A stretch of DNA of 64,000 bases from an uncultured Ruminococcus sp. (GCA_934463425.1 CAKSJP010000008.1:16817-80816); one strand, 5' to 3'. Shown: positions 1 through 8,709, numbered from the stretch's first letter. The notes: generated by a model not told the origin, from the letters alone. Numbers and translations: made by a program.

Positions 1-558
1 GGCAAGGGACAGTTCTATTACACAGACAGCGAGGACTATAACCGTGTGGGCACGATCATTCAGGAAGTAGAAGAACATCTGCCCCGCGGCCAAGAGGATC
101 TGCCGTCGGCGATCCACAGTTTCTGCCACAATTTGGAGTTTTATGCAGACAAGGGTGTCCCCACTGACAAGTACTACACCTACAACAAAGATACCGGAAA
201 GTATCTCATTATGCAGGACGACCAGGTGCAGGAAGTCAGCGAACTGCCCAAGGACTATACCGCTACACTCAGCTGGGGAACGATCATTGTTATTGCTATT
301 GTGATCGGTTTGATTACAGGTATTTCTTCTCTGTTGAGTATCCGAAAGCGCTATCAGTTCAAAACTGCAGGCAGCATGCAAAACTATCTGATTACCAATG
401 ACGTACAGTATCTGCAGCGTTCTGACCGTTATTTGCGTACCTATACGTCCCGCACCAAGATCTCTTCGGAGAGCAGCGGCGGCGGTGGCGGCGGCGGCGG
501 CAGCAGCCACAGCAGTTCTTCCGGCGGAAGCCACGGCGGCGGAGGCGGACACCGATGA
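1..558 (+). CDS. TPM/YgcG-type membrane protein, C-terminal part
   Basis: The reading frame is open from base 1, so the N-terminus lies outside the window; 185 residues are visible. One strong membrane segment (about residues 93-115, WGTIIVIAIVIGLITGI) is followed by a basic cytoplasmic stretch (SIRKRYQF) and a tail of Gly, Ser and His ending GGSHGGGGGHR. Soluble domain, single TM helix and Gly/Ser/His-rich tail is the typical layout of TPM-domain (YgcG-like) proteins, whose function is poorly defined. The upstream catalytic domain cannot be checked here. The gene overlaps the following acetyltransferase by four bases (ATGA), so the two are probably translated together. An internal GTG at 46 is not the start. 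Confidence 0.75.
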   Translation, partial: GKGQFYYTDSEDYNRVGTIIQEVEEHLPRGQEDLPSAIHSFCHNLEFYADKGVPTDKYYTYNKDTGKYLIMQDDQVQEVSELPKDYTATLSWGTIIVIAIVIGLITGISSLLSIRKRYQFKTAGSMQNYLITNDVQYLQRSDRYLRTYTSRTKISSESSGGGGGGGGSSHSSSSGGSHGGGGGHR

Positions 559-1022
559 GCGAACTGACATTCCGTCCTATTACTGCAGCAGACGAAGCTA
601 ACTTCTATGCCCTGGCAGAGGAATTTTATCATTCTGATGCCGTGCTGCACCCCATCCCGGCTGAGTATCACCGCCGCGCCTTTGCGGAAATGATGCGCTC
701 CGGTCAGTATCTGTCCGGCTATCTCTTCACTGACGGTGACAGCACCGCAGGCTTTGCAGTCACCAACCGCATGATGCAGCACGAAGCCGGCGGCGTGATG
801 GTCTGGGTGGAAGATCTGTACATCCGTCCGGCATACCGGGGACAGGGATTGGGCAGCCGCTTTCTGACATGGCTGGAGCAGCAGCTTCAGGGCGATGCGG
901 TAATGCTGCGCTTGGAGACTGAACCGGAAAACGAGCGCGCACAGGAGCTGTACTACCGTCTGGGCTATGAGAACCTGAACTATCTGCAAATGATAAAGCG
1001 GCTGGACGAAAAAGACGCATGA
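555..1022 (+). CDS. GNAT family N-acetyltransferase
   Basis: 155 residues, the usual length of a single GNAT domain. It opens with the beta-1 pattern LTFRPITAADEANF, has the central EDLYIRPAYRGQGLGSRFL segment around residues 90-108 containing the acetyl-CoA-binding R/Q-x-x-G-x-G/A loop (RGQGLG), and closes with NERAQELYYRLGYE, the usual GNAT C-terminal helix and strand. It probably transfers an acetyl group from acetyl-CoA to a small molecule or protein amine; the substrate cannot be told. The start at 555 overlaps the previous stop and has a GGAGG site about 8 bases upstream inside the Gly-rich tail codons. It overlaps the next gene by ATGA. Confidence 0.9.
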   Translation: MSELTFRPITAADEANFYALAEEFYHSDAVLHPIPAEYHRRAFAEMMRSGQYLSGYLFTDGDSTAGFAVTNRMMQHEAGGVMVWVEDLYIRPAYRGQGLGSRFLTWLEQQLQGDAVMLRLETEPENERAQELYYRLGYENLNYLQMIKRLDEKDA

Positions 1023-1516
1023 AGCTTCGCAAAAAGCATCTGAAAATCGGGATGCTGATCCTGTTGGGGCTTTGTGTGCTGAGCGGCATTGTTTTGGGCA
1101 TCTGCTTCCTCTTTTTCCACAAGGAAAAGCCTGAACCAGAACCGCCGTACACCACACTGATCTCAGAAAAGCTGCAAGCCGATCTGCTCACCGGCATAGT
1201 CATTACCGACAATCGAAGCGGTGATATCTATACCTTTGACAGCGACAGCGCCTGCACAGTGTTGCTGCGCGGATTGCAGGCGGTGCACCTCTACCGGGAG
1301 AAAAATCCCACAAGCTTTACGAATACGGATGCTTATACGATAACACTGGAATTTTCTGAGGATTCTGTCTGTCTTTCCCTCAAAGACGGCTTTTGCCGCA
1401 ACGCCAACGGAACAGTCTATGACTGCGGCGAAACGGCGCAGAAATTCCTGACTGTACTCACACAGCAGATCGAAGAACAGACGTATTCCAAAGCAGAAAA
1501 CAATTATTCCAAATAA
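1019..1516 (+). CDS. Small N-anchored membrane protein of unknown function
   Basis: 165 residues not assigned to a known family. A basic N-terminus (MKLRKKHLK) precedes one hydrophobic helix (residues 11-33), giving a signal-anchor or uncleaved signal peptide; the rest is a predicted extracytoplasmic domain of mixed beta/alpha character with two cysteines in the C-terminal half (FCRNANGTVYDCGE) that could form a disulfide. It overlaps the acetyltransferase by ATGA and is followed immediately by a terminator, so it ends this three-gene operon. The function is unknown. Confidence 0.7.
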   Translation: MKLRKKHLKIGMLILLGLCVLSGIVLGICFLFFHKEKPEPEPPYTTLISEKLQADLLTGIVITDNRSGDIYTFDSDSACTVLLRGLQAVHLYREKNPTSFTNTDAYTITLEFSEDSVCLSLKDGFCRNANGTVYDCGETAQKFLTVLTQQIEEQTYSKAENNYSK

Positions 1517-1517
1517 A

Positions 1518-1575
1518 AACCGCCTGACGGCTGTACCCTTCCAGAGCAAAGGGACGGCCGCAGGCGGTCTTTTTA
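1518..1575 (+). terminator. Rho-independent terminator of the TPM/GNAT operon
   Basis: The arms AACCGCCTG and CAGGCGGT, with a second nested pairing (GGCTGTACCC with GGGACGGCC), form a long hairpin followed by TTTTT. It lies between convergent genes and ends the plus-strand operon just before the folT stop. Confidence 0.85.
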
Positions 1576-1592
1576 TGAGATTTTATGCGATA

Positions 1593-2225
1593 TCAGCTTG
1601 CCATTTTCGGCGCTGCCGAACGGCAGAAAATGTGCTGATATGCCTTCAGCGCCACCGGAAGCAGAATGAACAGCAGCGGCAAGTCCACCGCCAGTTCGAT
1701 CACATTCTTCGCGACTCTCGCGACAATAGCTGCGCTGTATGCTTCCTGAGGAATGAAGCCATAGTGCAGGTTCAGCTTCGTCTGGATCAAAAGGTTGATA
1801 ATAATGACATCTGCCAGACGCGCCAGAATTGCACGGAGATACAGAGTGATATCCGTGGTTTTTCCGGTCTTGTGGCTGACGAACTGGATGCTGTGACCCT
1901 TGACCTTCTGATACAGGAACAGCCCGTACAGAAGACCCTGCAAGCCGCCTACCAGGACATATGCCGGCAGGAAGCCGCCGCTGGGGTGTACCAGATAGCC
2001 CACGATATCGCAGGCAAAGCCAGCCATCAGACCCATGCACGGGCCAAACAGCATGCCAATAATGGCAATGGCAAGGAATGCAAAATTCAGCTTTGCAAAA
2101 CCGATGTCAACAGAAAACATCTCGATCACCATAGAAACGGCGACCAGCAGGGATGTGGCTACCAGGCTGCGCACCTTGGTAAATTCCTTTGCGGATTCAG
2201 TGAATAATGACAAAAAGTCTCTCAT
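1593..2225 (-). CDS. folT: Folate-family ECF transporter S component
   Basis: 210 residues, about six hydrophobic helices. FGPCMGLMAGFACDIVGYLV and GGFLPAYVLVGGLQGLLYGL match the folate-type substrate-binding (S) subunits of energy-coupling-factor transporters, which capture folates at the membrane and share an EcfAAT energizing module encoded elsewhere. Assignment to folate is strengthened by the tetrahydrofolate riboswitch in the leader (2328-2432). The start has an AGGAGGT site 8 bases upstream. It follows serA on the same strand with no terminator or obvious promoter between them, so it may be co-transcribed with serC-serA as well as controlled by the riboswitch. Confidence 0.85.
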   Translation of the reverse strand: MRDFLSLFTESAKEFTKVRSLVATSLLVAVSMVIEMFSVDIGFAKLNFAFLAIAIIGMLFGPCMGLMAGFACDIVGYLVHPSGGFLPAYVLVGGLQGLLYGLFLYQKVKGHSIQFVSHKTGKTTDITLYLRAILARLADVIIINLLIQTKLNLHYGFIPQEAYSAAIVARVAKNVIELAVDLPLLFILLPVALKAYQHIFCRSAAPKMAS

Positions 2226-2327
2226 GAAAAAATACCTCCTTCTGCCTTACGGCAACACAAAAACGTTTCTGCTTCGTGCAGCATAAGAGGTGTTTTCTCT
2301 GAGAGACTTCTGACTTCTTATGATACA

Positions 2328-2432
2328 TTCAGCGGGATGCGGAAACAGTACCGCAAGCGATCTGACTCGCTTTTCGTCCCGGCAGCAACTCCCCGTCTGC
2401 CGAACACTTAACGCACCATTTCCTACTCTGGA
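2328..2432 (-). promoter_or_regulatory. Tetrahydrofolate (THF) riboswitch, class I
   Basis: Read on the minus strand, the leader contains the class I THF aptamer landmarks in order: AGAGTAG, GCGTTAAGTGTTCGGC, a matching GCCGGGACGAA arm, AGCGA, a GCGGTA element and the closing GCATCCCGCTGAA. AGAGTAG...GCGTTAAGTG is highly characteristic of folT leaders in Firmicutes. About 100 bases remain to the folT start; they hold an imperfect CATAAGA/TCTTATG hairpin and a GCCTTACGGC hairpin next to the ribosome site, but no hairpin with a U-run. Control is therefore more likely translational than by termination (inference). Confidence 0.88.
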
Positions 2433-2492
2433 AATGCAATCTATCCGGTGCTTTCGCACCGGTTTCAACCCGAAAAAATCGGGCAGATGCCT
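2433..2492 (-). other. serA-folT spacer with two hairpins, no promoter seen
   Basis: Between the serA stop and the THF aptamer lie a short CCCGA/TCGGG hairpin with a T-loop and a strong CCGGTGCGAAAGCACCGG hairpin capped by GAAA. Neither has a trailing U-run and no -35/-10 pair is evident, so the serC-serA message probably reads into the riboswitch. Confidence 0.5.
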
Positions 2493-3656
2493 TTATTTTT
2501 CGATGACGCGTACACGTACTACGCCGTCGATGGCATTCAGTTCTTCTACCATGCCGTCTGTTACGCCGTCAATATCCAGGATCGTATAAGCAAAATCCTT
2601 CTTGCTGGCGTTGGTCATATTCTCGATGTTTGCGCCTGCTGCACCGATCACAGAGGTCAGCGCAGAGATCATTGCCGGCACATTCCGGTGAATGATGCAG
2701 ACCTTGGTGTATACTGCCTGAAGCTGTGCATTCGGCAGGTTGACACTATTGCGGATATCGCCCTGCTCCAGATAAGCCATCAGTTCATCGGCTGCCATGC
2801 TTGCACAGTTGTCCTCACTCTCCGGAGTAGATGCCCCCAGGTGCGGTGTGGCAATAATGTGCTTGGCGTTGCAGGTCTTTGCATTGGGGAAGTCGGTGCA
2901 GTAGTAAGCAACCTTGCCGCTCTCCAGTGCTGCGATCATGTCATCATCGTTGACCAGTTCGCCCCGGGCATAGTTCAGTACGCGAACGCCGTCCTTCATT
3001 TTTGCAATAGAAGCAGCGTTGATCATGCCCTCTGTATCCTTATTGAACGGCACATGGATGGTCAGATAATCTGCCGCTGCGAAAACATCTTCCTGTGTCT
3101 TGACCACTGTCACAGACGGATCCAGACGCAGTGCTGCGCCTACAGACAGGAACGGGTCTGTACCAACGACCTTCATGCCCAGTGCAACTGCGGCATTTGC
3201 CACCAGTGCGCCGATGGCACCCAGACCAATGATACCCAGGGTCTTTCCCTTGATCTCCGGCCCTGCGAACTGGCTCTTGCCCTTTTCTACCTGCTTTGCC
3301 ACAGATGTTTCGCCGTCCTTCAGCGTCGAAGCCCATTCGATCGCCTCCGGCACCTTTCTGGAGGAGATCAGCAGACCAGTCAGCACCAGTTCCTTTACGG
3401 CATTGGCGTTGGCTCCCGGAGTGTTGAACACACAGATGCCTGCCTCAGAGCAGCGATCCAGCGGAATGTTGTTCACGCCGGCACCGGCACGGGCAATGGC
3501 TTTCAGATTGTCGCCGAAAGCAGTGTCGTGGAGGGATGCGCTGCGAACCAGAATGGCATCCGGGTTCTTGGCGTCATCCGAAATGGTGTAGGCATCACAG
3601 AAGCGGTCTGTGCCTGCCTTAGAGATCTTATTCAGTGTCTGAATGGAATATTTCAT
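2493..3656 (-). CDS. serA: D-3-phosphoglycerate dehydrogenase
   Basis: 387 residues, the short SerA form with one C-terminal ACT domain. It oxidises 3-phosphoglycerate to 3-phosphohydroxypyruvate with NAD, the first step of serine synthesis. The NAD-binding Rossmann motif GIIGLGAIG is at residues 141-149, the substrate Arg is in NYARGELV, and the catalytic His in ATPHLGAST; the last ~70 residues form an ACT domain that probably senses serine. The intervening allosteric domain of long SerA enzymes is absent. The start is preceded by GAGGAGAGGACATCACC. The gene is 15 bases downstream of serC, giving two consecutive pathway steps in one operon. Confidence 0.95.
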   Translation of the reverse strand: MKYSIQTLNKISKAGTDRFCDAYTISDDAKNPDAILVRSASLHDTAFGDNLKAIARAGAGVNNIPLDRCSEAGICVFNTPGANANAVKELVLTGLLISSRKVPEAIEWASTLKDGETSVAKQVEKGKSQFAGPEIKGKTLGIIGLGAIGALVANAAVALGMKVVGTDPFLSVGAALRLDPSVTVVKTQEDVFAAADYLTIHVPFNKDTEGMINAASIAKMKDGVRVLNYARGELVNDDDMIAALESGKVAYYCTDFPNAKTCNAKHIIATPHLGASTPESEDNCASMAADELMAYLEQGDIRNSVNLPNAQLQAVYTKVCIIHRNVPAMISALTSVIGAAGANIENMTNASKKDFAYTILDIDGVTDGMVEELNAIDGVVRVRVIEK

Positions 3657-3671
3657 GGTGATGTCCTCTCC

Positions 3672-4757
3672 TCAAGCGTTGTCTGCTTCAAACTGCTTCA
3701 TGAAGGCAACCAGCTTTTCTACGCCTTCCATCGGCATCGCATTATAGATAGATGCGCGCATGCCGCCTACAGTGCGGTGGCCCTTCAGGTTTACAAAGCC
3801 GGCAGCGGTAGCTTCCTTGATAAACTTTGCATCCATATCCTTATCGCCGGTCACAAACGGCACATTCATCAGAGAGCGGTCTTCCTTGCGGACAGTGCCC
3901 TTGAACAGCTTGCTCTCGTCCAGGAAATCATACAGCACCTTTGCCTTGGCAATATTGCGCTTCTGCATTTCTTCCAAGCCGCCCATCTTCTTGAGCCACT
4001 TGAATACCTTGCCGCAGATATAGATACCATAGCAGGGCGGTGTGTTATACAAAGAATCTGCGTCTGCCTGGGTCTTCCATGCCAGCATAGTCGGTGTATT
4101 TTCCACAGCCGGCTTTTCCGGAATCAGATCTTCCCGGATGATGGCGATCACTACACCTGCCGGGCCGACATTCTTCTGTACGCCGCCGTAGATCACGCCG
4201 TACTGCTTTACGTCGATCGGCTCACTCAGGAAACAGGAGGATACGTCAGCAACCAACGGCTTGCCCTTGGTATTCGGCAGCTTCTTATATTTTGTACCAT
4301 AGATGGTGTTGTTTTCACAGATATAAACATAGTCAGCATCTTCATCAATGGGCAGATCGGAGCAGTCCGGGATGTAGGAAAATGTTTCATCCTCAGAAGA
4401 AGCCACCTTGACAGCCTTGCCGTACTTCTGTGCTTCCTGGTATGCCTTCTTTGCCCACTGGCCAGTCACGATATAGTCTGCTACGCCGTTCTTCATGAGG
4501 TTCATAGGAACTGCGGCAAACTGCTGAGAAGCACCGCCCTGAAGGAACAGCACCTTATAGTTATCAGGAATCCCCATGAGATCACGCAGATCTTGCTCCG
4601 CGGTCTTGATGATCCCATCAAAAGCGGCACTGCGGTGGCTCATTTCCATTACGGACATACCTGTTCCCTGATAATCCAGCATTTCATCGGCTGCTTCACG
4701 CAGAACCTCTTCCGGAAGAACCGCAGGGCCTGCGCTGAAATTGTATACTCTATGCAT
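3672..4757 (-). CDS. serC: Phosphoserine aminotransferase
   Basis: 361 residues, full length for SerC. It moves the amino group of glutamate to 3-phosphohydroxypyruvate, giving phosphoserine, with PLP. The N-terminus HRVYNFSAGPAVLPEEVL and the PLP-lysine region GVIYGGVQKNVGPAG are diagnostic. The ATG at 4757 is chosen over an in-frame TTG at 4763: the AGGAGGG ribosome site is 8 bases from the ATG but only 2 from the TTG. It is the first gene of serC-serA. No serB is in the window. Confidence 0.95.
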   Translation of the reverse strand: MHRVYNFSAGPAVLPEEVLREAADEMLDYQGTGMSVMEMSHRSAAFDGIIKTAEQDLRDLMGIPDNYKVLFLQGGASQQFAAVPMNLMKNGVADYIVTGQWAKKAYQEAQKYGKAVKVASSEDETFSYIPDCSDLPIDEDADYVYICENNTIYGTKYKKLPNTKGKPLVADVSSCFLSEPIDVKQYGVIYGGVQKNVGPAGVVIAIIREDLIPEKPAVENTPTMLAWKTQADADSLYNTPPCYGIYICGKVFKWLKKMGGLEEMQKRNIAKAKVLYDFLDESKLFKGTVRKEDRSLMNVPFVTGDKDMDAKFIKEATAAGFVNLKGHRTVGGMRASIYNAMPMEGVEKLVAFMKQFEADNA

Positions 4758-4862
4758 TGTCAATACCCTCCTGTGGAAAAAAGCATACAGCTTATCATAC
4801 AGCGTACGATTTTCCCAAAACTTTTCCGCATTTCCATTAGAAATTGCAACACGGTACTTTTC

Positions 4863-4891
4863 ATTATACGCTTTTTCGGCGAAATTGTCAA
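4863..4891 (-). promoter_or_regulatory. Promoter of serC-serA
   Basis: TTGACA (4886-4891) and TATAAT (4863-4868) are separated by exactly 17 bases on the minus strand, about 105 bases before the serC start. A consensus sigma-70/SigA promoter. Confidence 0.85.
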
Positions 4892-4940
4892 GCTTTTCAC
4901 CGAGAAATCAAAACAGCACACAGGCTGCACTTCGTTCTGC

Positions 4941-5627
4941 TTATCCCAGTACCCCGAACGAGCCATCCATATCCACTGCCAGGATCTCCAGTCCGTCCAG
5001 AATGGTGATCTCCTCGCCGTCACTGTTTTTGCCCTTCATGGTCACCGCAATATCATAGATCGCGTCAGACTGTTCCTTGAGCTTCGTAGTAAAATCCTCG
5101 CCGAACGTCTGAGTATAGGCATCCAGATACGCCTGCACAAAATCCGTGTCCTCTTCATAGGAATCCGCCAGCACTTCTTCTGCCTGTGCAAACTCCATGC
5201 TTTCAATGGTAAAATCATCTGTTCCGGCATAGTTCACCAGAGACTGGTGAAGCTGCTCCATGCTGTTTTCCATGCCGTGGCCATACTCACTTTGCAGCAG
5301 CTCCTCCAGGCTCTCCTGGTACAACGGATTAATCTGCTTCAGATAGAGGTCATAGTTCTGGGTATCCACCGCATAAAAATACATGGCGATCGTATGCGCC
5401 AGATCGTCGGGCACCTTGTCCTTGTCATAGTCCAGCTGATAGTTCATATCTGCCGGATCAGACTCTGTGATCGGCTGTGTCTCCTCTTCTGCCGTGCTGT
5501 CAGATGCGCTGGTCTCTGCTGCAGAACTGCTCTCTGCCTGATCCTTCTTTTCACCGCAGCCAACTGTGCCTGTGAGCATGCCGCATGCCAGCAGCAATGC
5601 CAGTGCCTGTTTCCAGATGTGTTTCAT
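4941..5627 (-). CDS. Secreted lipoprotein of unknown function
   Basis: 228 residues. A lipoprotein signal peptide (MKHIWKQALALLLACGMLTG) ends in the lipobox TVGC, with lipidation predicted at Cys21, followed by an acidic Ser/Thr/Glu linker (SSSAAETSASDSTAEEE) and a globular, mostly helical domain of about 170 residues that I cannot assign. The ATG at 5627 is chosen because GGAGG lies 8 bases upstream; an upstream in-frame ATG would put extra residues before the signal peptide. It is the second of two adjacent, unrelated lipoprotein genes transcribed from the typA direction. Confidence 0.8.
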   Translation of the reverse strand: MKHIWKQALALLLACGMLTGTVGCGEKKDQAESSSAAETSASDSTAEEETQPITESDPADMNYQLDYDKDKVPDDLAHTIAMYFYAVDTQNYDLYLKQINPLYQESLEELLQSEYGHGMENSMEQLHQSLVNYAGTDDFTIESMEFAQAEEVLADSYEEDTDFVQAYLDAYTQTFGEDFTTKLKEQSDAIYDIAVTMKGKNSDGEEITILDGLEILAVDMDGSFGVLG

Positions 5628-5648
5628 TTGTGTTTTCCTCCAAAACAA

Positions 5649-5728
5649 AAAGCGCGGAGCAACCGCCAGCTATTCCTACACACCTATACTGTAAGGAACT
5701 GTACCTGCATTCTCCCGCGCTTTATCGT
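5649..5728 (-). terminator. Long structured hairpin between two lipoprotein genes (terminator or attenuator)
   Basis: On the minus strand AAAGCGCGGGAG pairs with CTCCGCGCTTTTTG about 55 bases later, ending in a U-run. The loop holds a second pairing (TTCCTTAC with GTGTAGGAA). It follows the stop at 5742 and ends only about 20 bases before the next start, so it can act as terminator of the first gene or as a leader attenuator of the second. Confidence 0.6.
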
Positions 5729-5741
5729 ATGCTTTCGATGT

Positions 5742-6431
5742 TTATCCTAATGTATTTGTGCTGATGCCGTTGGCTGCCGCCCATGTCTCAATGGCAGAGC
5801 CGGACGGACAAGTGATCGTCACGTGCAGCGGCTCGCTGCCCTCGATGATGCCCCAGCGTTCATATTCCAGAGACGGATTCGCCACAGTCAGATCGGTCAG
5901 ACTGCCGCATCCGGTAAATGCCTCTTCCATAACAGTAGAGACAGTCGCCGGCAGGGAAATGCTGGTCAGCGCCGAACAGCCTGCAAAAGCCGCACGATCG
6001 ATCTGTGCCACAGTTTCCGGAATCGTCACTGCAGTCAGACTGCCGCAGTCCATAAATGCGCCCTCACCGATCTCGGACAGACCGCTGGGCAGCGTCACAC
6101 TGGTGATGTTCCAATTCGCTTCAAAAGCATGGTTTGCAATGGCAGAAACCACATAATTATCTACCGTTGCCGGCACATCCAGAACAGTTTCTGTTCCCTG
6201 ATATCCGGTGATGCTGACTGTACCGTCATCGTTCATCTCATACTGGAACACGTTTGTTTCTGCGCTGCCGCCGGTTTCCTCCGGTGCGGCGCTGCTTTCC
6301 TCTGTCTGTGCGGCAGAGCCGGCAGAATTTACAGTGCTGCTGGTGGTATCATCACCGCAGCCGGTTGCTGTCAGGGCAAACGCCGCTGTCAAAATGGCTG
6401 CCCAAAGTGTCTTTTTCCAAAAATACTTCAT
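5742..6431 (-). CDS. Lipoprotein with BspA-like leucine-rich repeats
   Basis: 229 residues. Signal peptide MKYFWKKTLWAAILTAAFALTATGC ends in a lipobox (TATGC), then an acidic Ser-rich linker, then BspA-type (LRR_5) repeats: AFEANWNITSVTLPSGLSEI, AFMDCGSLTAVTIPETVAQI, AFAGCSALTSISLPATVSTV and AFTGCGSLTDL, each about 23 residues. Such domains usually sit on the cell surface and bind proteins or glycans; the ligand is unknown. The start is taken at the ATG opening the signal peptide with a GAGAGGAA site upstream. It lies 88 bases downstream of typA on the same strand. Confidence 0.85.
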   Translation of the reverse strand: MKYFWKKTLWAAILTAAFALTATGCGDDTTSSTVNSAGSAAQTEESSAAPEETGGSAETNVFQYEMNDDGTVSITGYQGTETVLDVPATVDNYVVSAIANHAFEANWNITSVTLPSGLSEIGEGAFMDCGSLTAVTIPETVAQIDRAAFAGCSALTSISLPATVSTVMEEAFTGCGSLTDLTVANPSLEYERWGIIEGSEPLHVTITCPSGSAIETWAAANGISTNTLG

Positions 6432-6463
6432 ATTTTTCGTTCCTCTCTTGGATGGGGGAATCT

Positions 6464-6512
6464 GGGCGTTCCCGTACAACGCAGTCAGATGCGCCTTGTA
6501 CAGAACTGCCTC
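6464..6512. repeat. Imperfect inverted repeat between typA and the LRR lipoprotein gene
   Basis: GTTCTGTACAAGGCGC and GCGTTGTACGGGAAC (minus strand) pair with a few mismatches around an 8-base loop. There is no U-run, so it is not an obvious terminator; it may be a stability element or protein site. Confidence 0.4.
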
Positions 6513-6519
6513 TGGTGTC

Positions 6520-8343
6520 TTATTTGAGCTTGCCGCGCATCTTTGCACGCTGCTGATTGCTTAAGATCTGCTTCCGGATACGCAGAGACTTCGGCGTAAC
6601 CTCCAGGAGTTCATCGTCTGCCAGGAATTCCAGGCAGTCCTCCAGACTCAGATTACGGGGCGGTACAAGACGCAGCGCATCGTCGCTGCCGCTGGCACGG
6701 GTATTGGTCAGGTGCTTGCGCTTGCAGACATTGACCACCAGATCCTCTGCCTTCGGGGATGCGCCGACAACCATGCCCTCATAAACCGGAACGCCTGCGC
6801 CGATAAACAGCGAGCCGCGCTCCTGGGCATTGAACAGACCATAGGTGACTGCTTCACCAGTCTCAAAAGAGATCAGAGAACCAGTGCTGCGGCGCGGAAT
6901 ATCGCCCTTATACGGTGCGTACTCATAGAATACGCTGCTCATGATGCCCTCGCCCTTGGTGTCGGTCAGAAATTCGCTCTTATAGCCGAACAGACCGCGG
7001 GACGGGATCAGGAAGGTCAGACGGGTACGGCTGCCCTGGGGATGCATATCCTGAAGCTCTGCCTTACGGGAGCCCAGCTTTTCCATCACAGAACCGACGC
7101 ACTCTTCCGGCACGTCGATAGACAGTTCCTCGATAGGCTCATAGCGCTTGCCGTCCACTTCGTGGAACAGAACACGCGGTGTAGAAACGCCCAGCTCATA
7201 GCCCTCACGGCGCATATTTTCAATCAGGATGGACAGGTGCATTTCACCGCGTCCGGCAACCCGGAATGCATCTGTGCTGTCTGTCTCTGTCACACGCAGG
7301 GACACGTCACGGAGCAGCTCCCGCATCAGGCGGTCACGCAGCTGACGGGAAGTGACGAACTTGCCCTCCTGCCCGGCAAAAGGACTGTCGTTAACGCTGA
7401 ACGTCATTTCCACAGTCGGCTCACTGATCTTGGTGAACGGCAGCGGTTCAAAGCAGTCCGGCGCACAGACAGTATCACCGATAGAGATGTTCTCGATGCC
7501 GCTGATCCAGACGATATCGCCCACTGTTGCGGACTCTGCCGGAACACGCTGAAGTCCCTGAATCTGAAGCAGAGAAACGATCTTGTTGCGGCGGGTATTC
7601 TCCGGATCATGATAGTTGCCCAGCAGCACCTGCTGTCCTACCTGGATCGTACCTCTCTCGATCTTGCCGATGCCGATTCTGCCCACATATTCATTATAGT
7701 CAATGGATGAGATCAGCATTTGCAGCGGCTGATCCGAATCGCCCTCCGGCGGATCCACATAAGACATAATGGTGTCGAACAGCGGTTTCAGATCCTTGCC
7801 CTCACCGTGCGGTTCAAAGCTTGCCGTGCCGGCACGGCCGGAACAGTACAGGAACGGCGTATTCTCCAGCTGTTCTTCGCTGGCATCCAGATCCATCAGC
7901 AGTTCCAGCACTTCGTCTGCGATCTCGTCCAGACGGGCATCCGGACGGTCGATCTTATTGACCACAACGATGATCTTCAGGTTCATTTCCAGTGCCTTGG
8001 ACAGGACAAAACGTGTCTGCGGCATCGGGCCTTCTGCAGCATCGACCAGCAGGATCGCGCCGTCTACCATGCTCAGAACGCGCTCTACTTCGCCGCCGAA
8101 GTCTGCGTGTCCCGGGGTGTCGATGATATTGATCTTGGTATCACCATAGCGTACCGAGGTATTTTTTGCCAGAATCGTGATGCCGCGCTCCCGCTCCAGA
8201 TCGTTGGAGTCCATGACACGTTCTGCCACTGCCTGGTTTTCACGGAACACACCGCCCTGTTTCAGCATCTCATCGACCAGAGTTGTCTTGCCGTGGTCAA
8301 CGTGTGCGATGATGGCGACATTTCTCAAATCCTCACGAACCAT
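6520..8343 (-). CDS. typA: Translational GTPase TypA/BipA
   Basis: 607 residues, standard length. TypA is an EF-G-like GTPase that binds 70S ribosomes and supports 50S assembly and stress adaptation. GTP motifs: G1 AHVDHGKTT (residues 13-21), switch region RERGIT, G3 [11 protein letters not shown]4 [10 protein letters not shown]5 CSGRAG; then EF-Tu domain 2, the EF-G-like domain and the TypA-specific C-terminus ending in a Lys/Arg-rich tail. The ATG at 8343 has GAGGAGAAAATT before it; a longer frame runs upstream through the tRNA-Tyr gene and is an artefact. It lies downstream of two tRNA genes on the same strand. Confidence 0.96.
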   Translation of the reverse strand: MVREDLRNVAIIAHVDHGKTTLVDEMLKQGGVFRENQAVAERVMDSNDLERERGITILAKNTSVRYGDTKINIIDTPGHADFGGEVERVLSMVDGAILLVDAAEGPMPQTRFVLSKALEMNLKIIVVVNKIDRPDARLDEIADEVLELLMDLDASEEQLENTPFLYCSGRAGTASFEPHGEGKDLKPLFDTIMSYVDPPEGDSDQPLQMLISSIDYNEYVGRIGIGKIERGTIQVGQQVLLGNYHDPENTRRNKIVSLLQIQGLQRVPAESATVGDIVWISGIENISIGDTVCAPDCFEPLPFTKISEPTVEMTFSVNDSPFAGQEGKFVTSRQLRDRLMRELLRDVSLRVTETDSTDAFRVAGRGEMHLSILIENMRREGYELGVSTPRVLFHEVDGKRYEPIEELSIDVPEECVGSVMEKLGSRKAELQDMHPQGSRTRLTFLIPSRGLFGYKSEFLTDTKGEGIMSSVFYEYAPYKGDIPRRSTGSLISFETGEAVTYGLFNAQERGSLFIGAGVPVYEGMVVGASPKAEDLVVNVCKRKHLTNTRASGSDDALRLVPPRNLSLEDCLEFLADDELLEVTPKSLRIRKQILSNQQRAKMRGKLK

Positions 8344-8460
8344 AATTTTCTCCTCATTCCCATGGTATGTGTTGCCGCGGACAGAAAAGCTTCTCTGCCC
8401 GTTTTCTACCATATAGTATATAGTTTCTGTCACTCTACAATCCATACACATGCGAAACAG

Positions 8461-8499
8461 AAAAAACAGGCAAACTCCCGAAGAGTCTGCCTGTTTTTT
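8461..8499 (-). terminator. Terminator after tRNA-Tyr
   Basis: ACAGGCA pairs with TGCCTGT around a 17-base loop and is followed by TTTTTT on the minus strand, directly after the CCA end of tRNA-Tyr. The hairpin is A/T-flanked on both sides and could work in either direction. Confidence 0.8.
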
Positions 8500-8583
8500 G
8501 GTGGGGGAGGACGGATTCGAACCATCGAAGCTAGAAGCAACAGATTTACAGTCTGCCCCCTTTGGCCACTCGGGAACTCCCCC
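8499..8583 (-). tRNA. tRNA-Tyr (GUA)
   Basis: An 85-base cloverleaf with a long variable arm (class II), anticodon loop CTGTAAA giving GUA, T-arm GGTTCGAATCC, acceptor GGGGGAG/CTCCCCC and an encoded CCA. It is transcribed after tRNA-Thr. Confidence 0.95.
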
Positions 8584-8610
8584 ATGTAACATATGTATGT
8601 TGTAGAAAAT

Positions 8611-8686
8611 TGGAGCTGGTGGACGGACTTGAACCCCCGACCTGCTGATTACAAATCAGCTGCTCTACCAACTGAGCTACACCAGC
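8611..8686 (-). tRNA. tRNA-Thr (UGU)
   Basis: A 76-base cloverleaf starting GCTGGTGTAGCTCAG, anticodon loop TTTGTAA giving UGU, T-arm GGGGGTTCAAGTCC, ending CCAGCTCCA with an encoded CCA. It is the first gene of a Thr-Tyr tRNA pair. Confidence 0.95.
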
Positions 8687-8709
8687 ACTCGTGCGCTGCA
8701 ACGATAATT

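Noticed and set aside
2448..5750. An 1100-codon open frame on the plus strand
   Set aside because: It lies antisense to serA, serC and a lipoprotein gene, whose products are clearly recognisable. Its protein is rich in Cys, His, Ile and Leu without domains, as expected from the complement of GC-biased codons.
8344..8592. N-terminal extension of typA through the tRNA-Tyr gene
   Set aside because: The conserved TypA start and a GAGGAG site fix the start at 8343; the extension would translate a tRNA.
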